The notes under the pieces were generated by a model. That model was not told the DNA's origin. It worked only from the letters and a program-made list of their open reading frames with translations, and did no database searches. From Trissonchulus latispiculum (Eukaryota > Nematoda > Enoplea > Enoplida > Ironidae), in NCBI GenBank assembly GCA_030248195.1, contig JASAND010010571.1, forward strand, positions 1-64,000: a stretch of 64,000 nucleotides of DNA. Direction: 5' to 3'. Below, one piece after another: positions 45,418 through 55,665 of this stretch. The translations under genes were made by a program, and so were the position numbers. The stretch's first letter is position 1; each line of letters opens with the position of its first letter.

Positions 45418-45919
45418 TATTATAGTATCCACCGATTTTAAATGTAACATAGACTTGTACAGTTTGCCAAATGTAAAATATAATCCCAAACGGTTTAGTG
45501 CTGCTACATTGAAGTTGTCTTGTACCTGTCAAATATTTAGTAATGGTCGTATTATATGTCTTGGAGCTAAAGCAATAAATAAAGCTTATGAAACCGTTAC
45601 AGAGTGTGCTCAATTTCTGATTAAGTTAGGATATGCTGTGGAACCATGGGAACTGCAAATACAAAATATAGTAGGGACCTGCAACATGGGCAAAAAGCTT
45701 GACTTGCCTGGGCTTTATAATTATCTGAGACAAAATTATACTTTAAATTTTACCCCTGAGACATTTCCTGCCATTACTCTAGAACTGAACGCTGGTACTA
45801 CTGCCCTTATTTTTTATAGTGGAAAATGTGTAATCACAGGCAGTAAATCCGTGCAAAAGCTACAACAGTCATACAATGAGTTGTTGAAACTTATAAAGGC
45901 AAGCATTTTTCTTCTTTAG
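45404..45919 (+). CDS. TATA-binding protein (TBP) encoded by the Polinton
   Basis: 171 residues forming the two imperfect direct repeats of the TBP saddle (about 3-80 and 85-168). Repeat 1 carries IVNIIVST, YNPKRFSA and IFSNGRIICLGAK; repeat 2 carries IQNIVGTC, FTPETFPAI and LIFYSGKCVITGSK. The four phenylalanines that kink TATA DNA in cellular TBP are kept (F31, F45, F121, F137). Cellular TBP begins polymerase II, I and III transcription; giant viruses also encode TBP-like proteins. There is no variable N-terminal domain. It is intronless and intact, starts within the NADAR gene, and is followed 10 bp later by another element gene. An insertion in the C-terminal stirrup (LRQNYTLN) and low identity to animal TBP suggest long independent descent. 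Probable role: element-specific promoter recognition (inference). Confidence 0.92.
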   Translation: MNIVNIIVSTDFKCNIDLYSLPNVKYNPKRFSAATLKLSCTCQIFSNGRIICLGAKAINKAYETVTECAQFLIKLGYAVEPWELQIQNIVGTCNMGKKLDLPGLYNYLRQNYTLNFTPETFPAITLELNAGTTALIFYSGKCVITGSKSVQKLQQSYNELLKLIKASIFLL

Positions 45920-45929
45920 TATATAAAAT

Positions 45930-46262
45930 ATGGAGTTTGTAACTATAATTAAGCCGCTCAACAACATGACAATTGAATTAGCAACGCCTGTTGATGCTAG
46001 TCAGATAGCGCTGCAAAGAGTCGAATTACCTATCGATGAATGGGTTATGATCCAAATAGATTTTATTGAGCCTCAAATTTTTAATGGTAATTACGTACCA
46101 TTATTATGCATTGTACGCAATCAGTACCAACCCAGTTCGTTAATATATCATGCTACTCGCCCAACTATTATCGACAGAATTGAGCTGTCGATTTCTGATT
46201 TGAATTTAGAACCGGTAGCAAGTGAAGATTTGGGGTTAGTCGAAATAATTTTAAAAGCTTAA
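45930..46262 (+). CDS. Small beta-rich protein before capsid (possible minor capsid)
   Basis: 110 residues, mostly alternating hydrophobics. The end (IIDRIELSISDLNLEPV, LGLVEIILKA) resembles the closing strands of the penton-type minor capsid protein that often precedes the major capsid gene in Polintons, but it is much shorter than that protein's usual length. It could be a reduced version or something unrelated. The frame is intact. Confidence 0.4.
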   Translation: MEFVTIIKPLNNMTIELATPVDASQIALQRVELPIDEWVMIQIDFIEPQIFNGNYVPLLCIVRNQYQPSSLIYHATRPTIIDRIELSISDLNLEPVASEDLGLVEIILKA

Positions 46263-46293
46263 AAGTGTTAAATTTGCTGCATCTAAAACAACA

Positions 46294-47768
46294 ATGTTTC
46301 CTGTAAAGTTTAAGCAGATCAGTTCTGAGGAAAGGAACGTTACCGCTGGTGATTTTCTACCTAGGAAGCTTTCAAAGAAAAACCAAAATGTGAAAAAAGT
46401 AGCAAGCCGAAGCAAAATAAAAAACCTGTCAAGAAAAAGTATAAAAGAGCAACGAAAAAGTCGAATTTCTAAAATGGCGGTGTGTGGGAATAAATTGTTG
46501 AAGTGGAACGCTCAACTTCCAGTACAAAAGGACATAGAAAGTTTGCAAATGGTAGAAATTCCATGCTCAACAGCACTACCTCGTTCGGATCTTAACAGTA
46601 TTGAATTTAAGATTGACAAAACAGATGCTTTTTTGGATTTAGGCTCTTGTTTTTTATTCATTAGAGCTCAAGTTTTGAAAAAAGATGGGACACAATTAGC
46701 TGAAATTGATAAAACTGGACCAGTTAATAACTTGGGTTATTCCATGTGGAGCAGTGTAGATTGTTTAATATCAGATCAGTCCATTACATTGAAAAACCCA
46801 TACTATCCTTGGCTATCTTATCTATTGTGCTTGGTTAACTATAATACAGCAGAAAAGAAATCTCTGCTCAGCGGAGCATTATATGAACAAGATACCCCAC
46901 TGTACTTTAACATTACATTAGATGGCATTGTAGAACCTTTGGTAAAAAACAAAGGTCTGGTAGAAAGGCATAAAAGAATCCAAGGTTCTAAAACGTTTAC
47001 GTTGTACACTCGTGTTTTTACTGACACTATCTTGATTCCAAAATTATTGCCTCCACAAACAGAAGTAGGATTCGTATTCAAACGATCAGAACCAAATCTG
47101 ATATTTATTGGAAAATCGGTAGAATGCATCCTGAAAATTATAGATGCCAAAATGTTCGTTTGCAGAATAAGATTGTCACATCAAGCTCTGCAAGAACACA
47201 ATAAAATTTTAAATTCTACAGGTTGCACGCACCCAGCTATTCGGTATGATACAAAATGTCGCACAGTTTCAATTGGAGAACAAAACCTAGACTGGATACC
47301 TTACAGTGGAGCATTACCTAAGCGAGTATACATATTTATGCTTTCACAGTCAGGATTCAATGGGTCACTTCAAAAAAATCCGTTTTATTTTTTAGATTTT
47401 GGAGTTCAGAGAATCTACTTATACAAAAATGAAATGTTGCTACCACATTCAACTCCCTTGCAAACACTTGGAGATCTCAAGTTTCCAAACCTGTATATGG
47501 AACTTCTAAGAGGACTCAACTACCAAAATCTTGATCTTGGTTTTGAATGGGATGAATATAGAGAGGGCTTCTTTATACATGTGTCGACTTAACGCCTGAT
47601 CATTCTGCAGACTGCAACTATATTAGTCCAGAAGAATATGGCACAATCAGAGTTAAAATCGATTATAAAGAGGCACTTTCGTCATCAGTTGTAGTCTTTT
47701 GCGTAGCTGAATTTAATGCACTACTAAAACTTGACAAAAGTAGGAATCCCACATGGGAAAAGATATAA
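46294..47768 (+). pseudogene. Polinton major capsid protein (hexon-like, double jelly roll)
   Basis: Recognisable as the widespread Maverick protein listed in many animal genomes as 'F54H12.2-like', the adenovirus-hexon-like capsid shell. Landmarks: FKIDKTDAFLDLGSCFLF, NLGYSMWSSVDCLISDQ, YPWLSYLLCLVNY, SLLSGALYEQDT, SGALPKRVYIFML, FNGSLQKNPF, YREGFFIH. After 47,583 the conserved end (starting DLTPD, to 47,768) runs in another frame, so a one-base shift removes the last 60 or so residues from the main frame. The first 60 residues are a Lys/Arg-rich segment (KKNQNVKKVASRSKIKN) fused in frame before Met61 (46,474), where the capsid proper probably starts. Confidence 0.9.
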
Positions 47769-47876
47769 AATCAAACTGTCTTACTTGATACAATTACTGA
47801 GGTAGAGTTGCCTCCGTTCTGGTAATGCGCATTCTACTAAAGTAACGAAAATTTCAGTTTTCATCGCATTTCAAAA

Positions 47877-48086
47877 ATGTATTCCTGGGAATTGGTCACC
47901 ATTCATGGACTGACGGTTGGACAAAGCAACAAAATGTTCAAATCAGTTCATGAAGCGTATGTCAGTGCATTGAATGCTGACTACGACATACCTGATTGCC
48001 ATGGGACGCCGCTCATCAAAATTCACCATTGGAAAAACGGGAAAATCATAGAGTCTTGGACAATTACTCACACAAGGAAGTCTTAG
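47877..48086 (+). CDS. Short protein of unknown function
   Basis: 69 residues, between the capsid gene and the right terminal repeat. No signal peptide, membrane segment or motif is recognised. It is kept because it has its own ATG, lies in the same orientation as its neighbours, and differs in composition from the flanking AT-rich DNA. Confidence 0.35.
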   Translation: MYSWELVTIHGLTVGQSNKMFKSVHEAYVSALNADYDIPDCHGTPLIKIHHWKNGKIIESWTITHTRKS

Positions 48087-48243
48087 CATATTTGGCATTT
48101 TACAGATGTCAATTTGAAATGCTTTATTTAACGTTAATTGGCTCTGCAAGTTATGTTATCCTGTATCCTGTTTAAATAACGCATCATAAGCAAAACCATC
48201 AAACATAGTGATGACCAACATATCAAAATTTGAAAATTAAACA

Positions 48244-48681
48244 ACACTGATGCAGCAAGCGAAAAATATATAAAGTCGCAATTCCTAGAAAAATCGTCCC
48301 TGAATGACTGCTCATCAGCTACAGAGTGGCTGCTCATTGGGTACACAGTGAATGCTCTACAGCAATACAGTGGCTGCTCATCAGCTACAGAGTGGCTGCT
48401 CATTGGCTACACAGTGGCTGCTCATTGGCTACACACTGGCTACTCATTACACAGTGGCTGCTCATTTGCTACACACTGGCTGCTCACTGGCTACACAGTG
48501 GCTGCTCATTGGCTACACAGTGGCTGCTCATTGGCTACACAGTGGCTGCTCAGTTGGCTACTCAAAGTTTTAGTTCCTATGATTTAAATTATAGATTATG
48601 CAGTAAAATCAAAACTCTGTTATAACCAGCACACTAACTTAGGCTGCTTAACTGTGCTGGAATCATCATTTTTACACTACT
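48244..48681. repeat. Polinton right terminal inverted repeat
   Basis: Pairs with 18,147-18,454. The inner part is an array of about 22-bp units (TGGCTGCTCATTGGCTACAC) with more copies than on the left. The outer 110 bp and the inner 75 bp pair closely with the left end. Confidence 0.95.
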
Positions 48682-48687
48682 CGTATA
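48682..48687. repeat. Right 6-bp target duplication of the Polinton
   Basis: CGTATA, identical to 18,141-18,146. Confidence 0.95.
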
Positions 48688-48692
48688 ATGTA

Positions 48693-50075
48693 TAGCAAGC
48701 TCAACAAAAAAATCAAAATTCGGTTTTTTGGCTGAAACTTTCGCAAAACTAAACCAAATCGATTACTTTGAGCACCCATGGATAGGTCCTGGGCTAAGCT
48801 TTAAAACCACCCCAGTTTCGTTGCTCTACGACCTACCAGTAATTTGCAGTAGACGAAAATGTGTGATTTTTTTTGTTAAAGGTTTAACAAAGAATATCAC
48901 CCGTTAACAAAGAAATCAGTGGCGGATCGGTTCCCAGAGAGCAGCTAGCAACTTTTTCTCATCAGTTTTGGACAGAGCACGCTAAATAACGTATTTAGAA
49001 CCCAAAACCGCTAACCTAGTGCTCCAACTAAGGCAACTGACCCCGCCGAAGTCTTAGTGATCACTGATGGCCCCCGACAGCGTCCAGTATGAAGTCTGGT
49101 GGCTCTAAAATGCCGTTTTAAAGGCTAAAACGTTGTTTTTTCGTGTTTGTGAGTGGTTATATATAACCTATTTCCAGGCATTTTAGCTGAGAAACTCAGA
49201 ACTTCGTATGTTGGTGGGGTATGACCCACGGTCACGTGACCCCTGCCGGAGCCGTCCCGACCCTCCAGGGGCCGATGTTATCAACACCCAAACCCGGGTT
49301 AAGTCACTAACCCGGGTTAACTTCATGTGTTAAAGATAGCCAAGTTAACCCGGGTTTGCGAGATAACCCGGGTTTAGACGTTGATAACATTGGCCCCAGA
49401 TACCAACTGGACAGTCCAAATTGGCTATAAACATGTCCTAGGGGGTTTTCCAGGGCGCTGAATTCATATCTGGCATTAGTTTTTAGGTATCTATGGGCTA
49501 ATACTGACTTCTGGGATCACGCTTACCGTCGGACGGTTCAGGCCCGGCTGGTTACCAGGTTGGACTACCAGAAGTGCCAGGCAACATCAAAAACAGCGTA
49601 TATAAGGGTTTTCGAGGTCGCTGAGCTCGAATTTGACGTTAGTTTTGCTCTAGGTGCTGTTCTGACTTCAGTAGCAAAACATAAAAGTGATTTTTTTATT
49701 TGTTAAAATTTTAACAAAAAAATCACCCACCCCAGGACGGCTCAGTGGTCCGACTGAGAAATTCTATGTATCGATAGCCCACAGTCAGGACATGACACAT
49801 GCACAATATGGGTTGCCTAGGGTTTTCCCTTATTAAATAGCAGCCGAAATTCGAACTTCGGTCATGAACGTTTTTGAGGTCACTTTTGGGTACCCTCACT
49901 TAAAGGTCTGCCCTGAACGCATTCAGAGGGCCTTGGGGCTCAAGCTCACAGGCTGTAATGTCGAGATGTGTGGCTATCACCGTGCAAAAATTTGGGTCTC
50001 TGCGACTTTCCTGTGAGTCAGGGTGGGGTGAGTTTTTTGTTAAAATTTCGGGTGATTTTTTTGTTAAGCTTGCTA
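48693..50075. mobile_element. 1.4-kb TA-flanked TIR element next to the Polinton
   Basis: Ends TAGCAAGCTCAACAAAAAAA and TTTTTTTGTTAAGCTTGCTA are inverted repeats with TA on each side. The word TTTGTTAAA recurs inside (48,885; 49,700; 50,036). No transposase. It begins five bases beyond the Polinton target duplication. Confidence 0.78.
49268..49397. mobile_element. 130-bp palindromic MITE
   Basis: GGGGCCGATGTTATCAAC at the left pairs with GTTGATAACATTGGCCCC at the right, and AACCCGGGTT words occur four times between them. It sits within the TA-flanked element. Confidence 0.8.
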
Positions 50076-50088
50076 TATACGTACAAGA

Positions 50089-50270
50089 ACAAAAAGTGCT
50101 CCTTCGTCGCATGTAAAATACATATGAGTCTTCGTAGGCAGGTTGTACATAAGCAAAAACTAGCCTGTAAAATACATATGAGTTCCGTAGGGAGGTTGTA
50201 AATTAAGGAAAACAAGTTGCAACCGCTTAACATATTAGCCTGTCCTACAACGAGGATATTGCATATTGCC
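50089..50270 (-). repeat. Single arm of the fold-back family
   Basis: Starts ACAAGAACAAAAAGTGCTCC and carries the TGTAAAATACATATGAGT units of the arms at 6184-7008. Confidence 0.8.
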
Positions 50271-50654
50271 GAAACCGAAAGAAGTTACCAGTGGTCTTGC
50301 TTGACCAGTGGTCAAACCCCTTAAAACAGCGTTTTTCTGCGTTTTGGTCGGGGGCATTAATAGTAAATCGACTGCGCTCGTTTCAATGAGCATATTGCCG
50401 AAATGGAGGGAAGTGACCAGTGGTCACTACGGTCTATGGGGCCTATAGACCAGTGGTGTTTGGAGAGGCGAAAAAGTTTTATCCTTATACCACCCACAAA
50501 CAGAGGTTGCAGCGGCCGAAGCTTGGGGCGGAGGTGAGAATTCAGTGGTACTATATATTGATATAATCAGTTTTCTGCTCTACCTACGGCACTGTTCAAG
50601 CTCCTTGTATCCATTACCGCATTGCTGGAAAGGGATCCTTTAAAATGACAGAAG

Positions 50655-51453
50655 GACAAGAAATAAAAATGCTCCTCTGGAGCATAAAAAAAGTAATATG
50701 GGTGATGGTGAGGTTGTAAAATCAAAGGAGGAGACTAGTCTTTAAAATGCTTAATATGAGGGCTAGGTTCAAAAAAGAAGAGGACTAGGTTGTGAGCGAA
50801 TTAATATGGGCACAGCTTCGCCGAACAACCCATATTCGCGGGATTTCACGCTTCGTCTTAACTTTTGTCGCATACAGAGCTATCAGTGTCAGTCAGTAAT
50901 AAGAAATTTAAGAAGTTGAATACTCATTGAATATATTTAGTTGTTTGCATACACTGTTAGACTTGCTAGGAATCTATACTTAAATTGTCATGATGTGGTC
51001 GTGTTGAACTGCAGCAAGCAACGAGATGAGATCTAAGGATATCATGCTAAAGCTATTGGTTCAAGCAGGAAGAAAATAGAAGATCAGAGTCCTAAAATTA
51101 TTCTATGAAATGCACTGGTTAGTATAAAGAGTTTCTCAAAGAAAAGGTTTGCTAAAATAAAAGTTCCGTTACGCTCGAATACATACATACGTAGCAGTAG
51201 AGATTGTTTATGCACTATAAACTAAATGTAGCTTGGATGGATATGCATAATGATTTACGTTTATAAACCGCGAATATGGGTTGTTCGGCGAAGCTGTGCC
51301 CATATTAATTCGCTCACAACCTAGTCCTCTTCTATTTTTGAACCTAACCCTCATATTAAGCATTTTAAAGACTAGTCCTCCTTTGATTTTACAACCTCAC
51401 CATCACCCATATTACTTTTTTTATGCTCCAGAGGAGCATTTTTATTTCTTGTG
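50655..51453. mobile_element. Second fold-back element, about 185-bp inverted arms
   Basis: 50,655-50,840 and 51,268-51,453 are near-perfect inverted copies. The terminus ACAAGAAATAAAAATGCTCC resembles that of the first family, but the arm body differs (ACTAGTCCTCCTTTGATTTT, CCCATATTAC). It has the same modular plan, with two TACAACC-type sub-units per arm and an AT-rich spacer without a gene. Confidence 0.88.
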
Positions 51454-51483
51454 TATTTGTCTAGATATCTTTCAACAGTAGCA

Positions 51484-53320
51484 AGCAAGCCAACCACAGC
51501 ACTCCACAACCATTTTGAGCATGCAGTTCTATGACAAAAGTTGCTCAGCTCGCTTAGGGCTTTCATTTGGTATCAAATTTGACCACTTTTAAAAAATTTC
51601 ATTTTTGACCGAAAATCGCCCAAGTCCCCACCCCACCACAGCACTCTTCAGCCACTTTGAGCATGCAGTTCTATGACAAAAGTTGCTCAGCTCGCTTAGG
51701 GCTTTCATTTGGTACCAAATTTGACCACTTTCGAAAAATTTCATTTTGACCGAAAATCGCCTAAGTCCCAACCCAATCCCACCCACCACAGCACTCTACA
51801 GCCACTTTGACCATGCAGTTCTATGACAAAAGTTGCTCAGCTCGCTTATGGCTTTCATTTGGTACCAAATTTGACCACTTTTGAAAAATTTCATTTTTGA
51901 CCGAAAATCGCCTAAGTCCGCACCCCACCCCACCACAGCACTCTACAGCCACTTTGAGCATGCAGTTCTATGACAAAAGTTGCTCAGCTCGCTTAGGGCT
52001 TTCATTTGGTACCAAATTTGACCACTTTTGAAAAATTTCATTTTTGACCGAAAATCGCCCAAGTCCCCACCCCACCCCACCACAGCACTCTAGAGCCACT
52101 TTGAGCATGCAGTTCTATGACAAAAGCTGCTCAGCTCGCTTAGGGCTTTCATTTGGTACCAAATTTGACCACTTTCGAAAAATTTCATTTTGACCGAAAA
52201 TCGCCTAAGTCCCAACCCAACCCCACCCACCACAGCACTCTACAGCCACTTTGACCATGCAGTTCTATGACAAAAGTTGCTCAGCTCGCTTATGGCTTTC
52301 ATTTGGTACCAAATTTGACCACTTTTGAAAAATTTCATTTTTGACCGAAAATCGCCTAAGTCCGCACCCCACCCCACCACAGCACTCTACAGCCACTTTG
52401 AGCATGCAGTTCTATGACAACAGTTGCTCAGCTCGCTTAGGGCTTTCATTTGGTACCAAATTTGACCACTTTTAAAAAATTTCATTTTTGACCGAAAATC
52501 GCCCAAGTCCCCACCCCACCCCACCACAGCACTCTACAGCCACTTTGAGCATGCAGTTCTATGACAAAAGTTGCTCAGCTCGCTTAGGGCTTTCATTTGG
52601 AACCAAATATGACCACTTTTAAAAAATTTCATTTTTGACCGAAAATCGCCTAAGTCCCAACCCCACCCCACCACAGCACTCTACAGCCACTTTGAGCATG
52701 CAGTTCTATGACAAAAGTTGCTCAGCTCGCTTATGGCTTTCATTGGTTACAAATTTTGACCACTTTAGAAAAATTTCATTTTTGACCGAAAATCGCCTAA
52801 GTCCCAACCCAACCCCACCACAGCACTCTACAGCCACTTTGAGCATGCAGTTCTATGACAAAAGTTGCTCAGCTCGCTCAGGGCTTTCATTTTTGACCGA
52901 AAATCGCCAAGTCCCCACCCCACCCCACCACAGCACTCCACAGCCACTTTGAGCATGCAGTTCTATGACAAAAGTTGCTCAGCTCGCTTATGGCTTTCAA
53001 TTGGTACCAAATTTGACCACTTTTGAAAACTTTCATTTTTGACCGAAAATCGCCTAAGTCCCAACCCCACCCACCACAGCACTCTACAGCCACTTTGACC
53101 ATGCAGTTCTATGACAAAAGTTGCTCAGCTCGCTTATGGCTTTCATTTGGTACCAAATTTGACCACTTTTGAAAAATTTCATTTTTGACCGAAAATCGCC
53201 TAAGTCCGCACCCCACCCCACCACAGCACTCTACAGCCACTTTGAGCATGCAGTTCTATGACAACAGTTGCTCAGCTCGCTTAGGGCTTTCATTTGGTAC
53301 CAAATTTGACCACTTTTAAA
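51484..53320 (+). repeat. 147-bp satellite array with 444-bp higher-order unit
   Basis: About 13 monomers. Spacing of GAGCATGCAG/GACCATGCAG landmarks is mostly 147 bp (51,957, 52,104, 52,401, 52,548, 52,695), with 150-bp units at 51,810 and 52,254. The order 150-147-147 repeats as a 444-bp trimer from 51,660 to 52,548. Each monomer carries CCACCCCACCACAGCACTCT, GTTGCTCAGCTCGCTTA and TTTGGTACCAAATTTGACCA. It has no coding role; open frames are shadows. Confidence 0.95.
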
Positions 53321-55108
53321 CAAGTAACAAAAATGCTCCGCACAAAAGGGGATAATATGTGTGTTGGGCCTATGTCTGTCGTTTAAATTCCGGTTGAGAA
53401 AGCAAGTATATAAATCCGACACAGCAAGTTTGGGTGGGTGGTTCTATGGCGAAAGTTGTTCAGTTCGATGCGGGCGTTCATTTGACTCGAAATTTGACCA
53501 CTTTTGAAAATTTTAATTTTTGACCCAAAATCGCCTAAGTCCCCACCCCACCCCACCACAGCCCTCTACAGCCACTTTAGGTACGCGCTTCTATGACAAA
53601 AGTTGTTCAGTTCGATGCGGGCTTTCATTTGACACGAAATTTGACCACTTTTGAAAAATTTAATTTTTGACCCAAAATCGCCTAAGTCCCCACCCCACCC
53701 CACCACAGCCCTCTACAGCCACTTTAGGTACGCGCTTCTATGACAAAAGTTGTTCAGTTCGATGCGGGCTTTCATTTGGTACCAAATTTGACCACTATTG
53801 AAAATTTTAATTTTTGACCCAAAATCGCCTCAGTCCCCACCCCCACCCCACCACAGCACTCTACAGCCACTTTGAGTATGCACTTCTATGACAAAAGTTG
53901 TTCAGCTTACTTAGGTCTGTCATTTGGTGCCAAATTTGACCACTTTTGAAAAATTTGATTTTTGACCACTTGACCCCCTACCCGATTTACCCTTCAAACG
54001 GCAAAGTGGAGCCAGTCCAGCAAAATGGGTGGGTCGGACGGCAAAACGGACTCAGGAATGAGCTGGGCGCACCAGAAAACCTTTATGGACAAAGTTTTGA
54101 AGGTCATGGGGGGGGCACGGTGCTATATGGTGTTCTTGTCAGTCGGTACCGACTTGACCCTCCCGACAGCAAAGTGGAACCATTTTGCCAGCCCAGCAAA
54201 ATGGGTGGGTCGGACATGGACAAAAAATGACAGCTTGGACTCCGGCAAATGACGGCGGACTCCGGCAAATGAGCTGGGCCGCACCAGGAAAGAACCCCTA
54301 TGGACAAAGTTTTGAGAGGTCATGCACAGTCCTATATGGTGTTCTTGGAAGTCGGTATCGACTTGACCCTCCCGACAGCAAAGTGGAACCAGCCCAGCAA
54401 TATGGGTGGGTCCGACGGCAAAACTGCTTACGGGAATCAATTCGCCGTGCCAGAAAACCTTTGTATGGAAAGAGGTTGAGCTTTCTAAGTTGAATACACA
54501 GCGAGAAATTTCGATTTTTCATTTTTCGAATTTTCACCATTTTTGACCGGCCACTGTGGTCGCATGGGAAGTGATAGAGAAACGAGACTTAGCTATTTAG
54601 TTAGTTCAATATATGTAGTTTCTGAATATAAAAAGAAATCGGCTCCAGCTCTTAAAGTTCTATCTGAGCAGCGACCACAAAAATGGTCACTTTTCTCTCT
54701 GAACCGATTTTTCGGAGCCGCTGCGGCGCTGTAGCGCACCTGCGGCGCAAAAAGTAGCGATTCTTAAATGGCGCATAGGGTACTACCAGACCCTATACCC
54801 TCTAGGTCCGGCCTCCGCTGCAGATTACGTGAAAGAGGCGGAAAGTCAGGACAATACGACCATTAAATAGGAGAAACCGGAAAAAAAAAAACATCGCCGC
54901 CATAACCGGTCCGGGGCACAACTTTTTAACGGAAAGTGATACGGGGCTGAAACTTCGCACACATACTAAACTCGATGTGCTCTACAATCTGCGCATGAAA
55001 TCTGCGCAGGATCTGCGCAGGATTTTGCGCAGCCTCTGCGCAGCTTATTTTACGGTGTCTCCAGGGACTTTTGACACATATTATAGGGGTCGCTGCCGCG
55101 ACCCCTAT
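53321..55108 (+). mobile_element. Composite satellite-bearing element, copy B
   Basis: Same order as copy A: terminus CAAGTAACAAAAATGCTCCG, satellite monomers (about 53,440-53,955), CAAAGTGGAACCAGCCC units (53,960-54,480), the CTGCGCAG-rich module (54,480-55,080), and the hairpin at 55,083-55,108. It is inserted into the satellite field, since monomers continue on both sides. This suggests the satellite expanded from, or was invaded by, this element. Confidence 0.7.
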
Positions 55109-55665
55109 GAAAATTTCATTTTTGACCGAAAATTGCCCAAGTCCCCACCCCACCCCACCACAGCACTCTACAGCCACTTTGAGCATGCAGTTCTATGACA
55201 AAAGTTGCTCAGCTCGCTTAGGGCTTTCATTTGGTACCAAATATGACCACTTTTAAAAAAATTTCATTTTTGACCGAAAATCGCCCAAGTCTAGCACTCT
55301 ACAGCCACTTTGAACATGCAGTTCTATGACAGAAGTTGCTCAGCTCGCTTAGGGCTTTCATTTGGTACCAAATTTGACCACTTTTAAAAAATTTCATTTT
55401 TGACCAAAAATCGACTCAGTCCCCCACCCCACCACAGCACTCTACAGCCACTTTGAGCATGCGGTTATATGACATAAGTTGCTCAGCTCCTGCCTGTCCA
55501 GGGCTTTCATTTTTGACCGAAAATCGCCTAAGTCCCCACCCCACCCCACCACAGCACTCCACAGCCACTTTGAGCATGCAGTTCTATGGCAAAAGTTGCT
55601 CAGCTCGCTTATGGCTTTCATTTGGTACCAAATTTGATCACTTTTGAAAATTTTCATTTTTGACC
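55109..55665 (+). repeat. 147-bp satellite, about four monomers, some shortened
   Basis: Continues the array after copy B. Units near 55,290 and 55,500 have deletions. Confidence 0.9.

Larger units (their letters stand above)
18147..48681. mobile_element. Polinton/Maverick, 30.5 kb, with TBP, NADAR and spliced cargo genes
   Basis: A self-synthesising DNA transposon related to adenovirus-like and adintovirus-like elements. Both ends start AGTAGTGTAAAAATGATG and are long inverted repeats (308 and 438 bp), flanked by CGTATA. It encodes protein-primed DNA polymerase B, integrase, packaging ATPase and major capsid protein, the diagnostic Polinton set. No adenovirus-type protease is recognisable. 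Subtracting the nested insertions (21,964-28,193; 29,031-30,080; 31,593-32,030; 39,394-41,018) leaves about 21 kb, close to typical size. It lies in a SAC1 intron in the gene's orientation. Stops and frameshifts in core genes show that this copy is decayed. Confidence 0.95.

Noticed and set aside
48326..48625. Open frames in the right Polinton end (and 18,203-18,448 on the left)
   Set aside because: They are translations of the 22-bp tandem array within the terminal inverted repeats, open in several frames at once.
51372..53422. Several 60-100 residue frames across the satellite
   Set aside because: Each is a translation of the 147-bp monomer, and frames exist on both strands.
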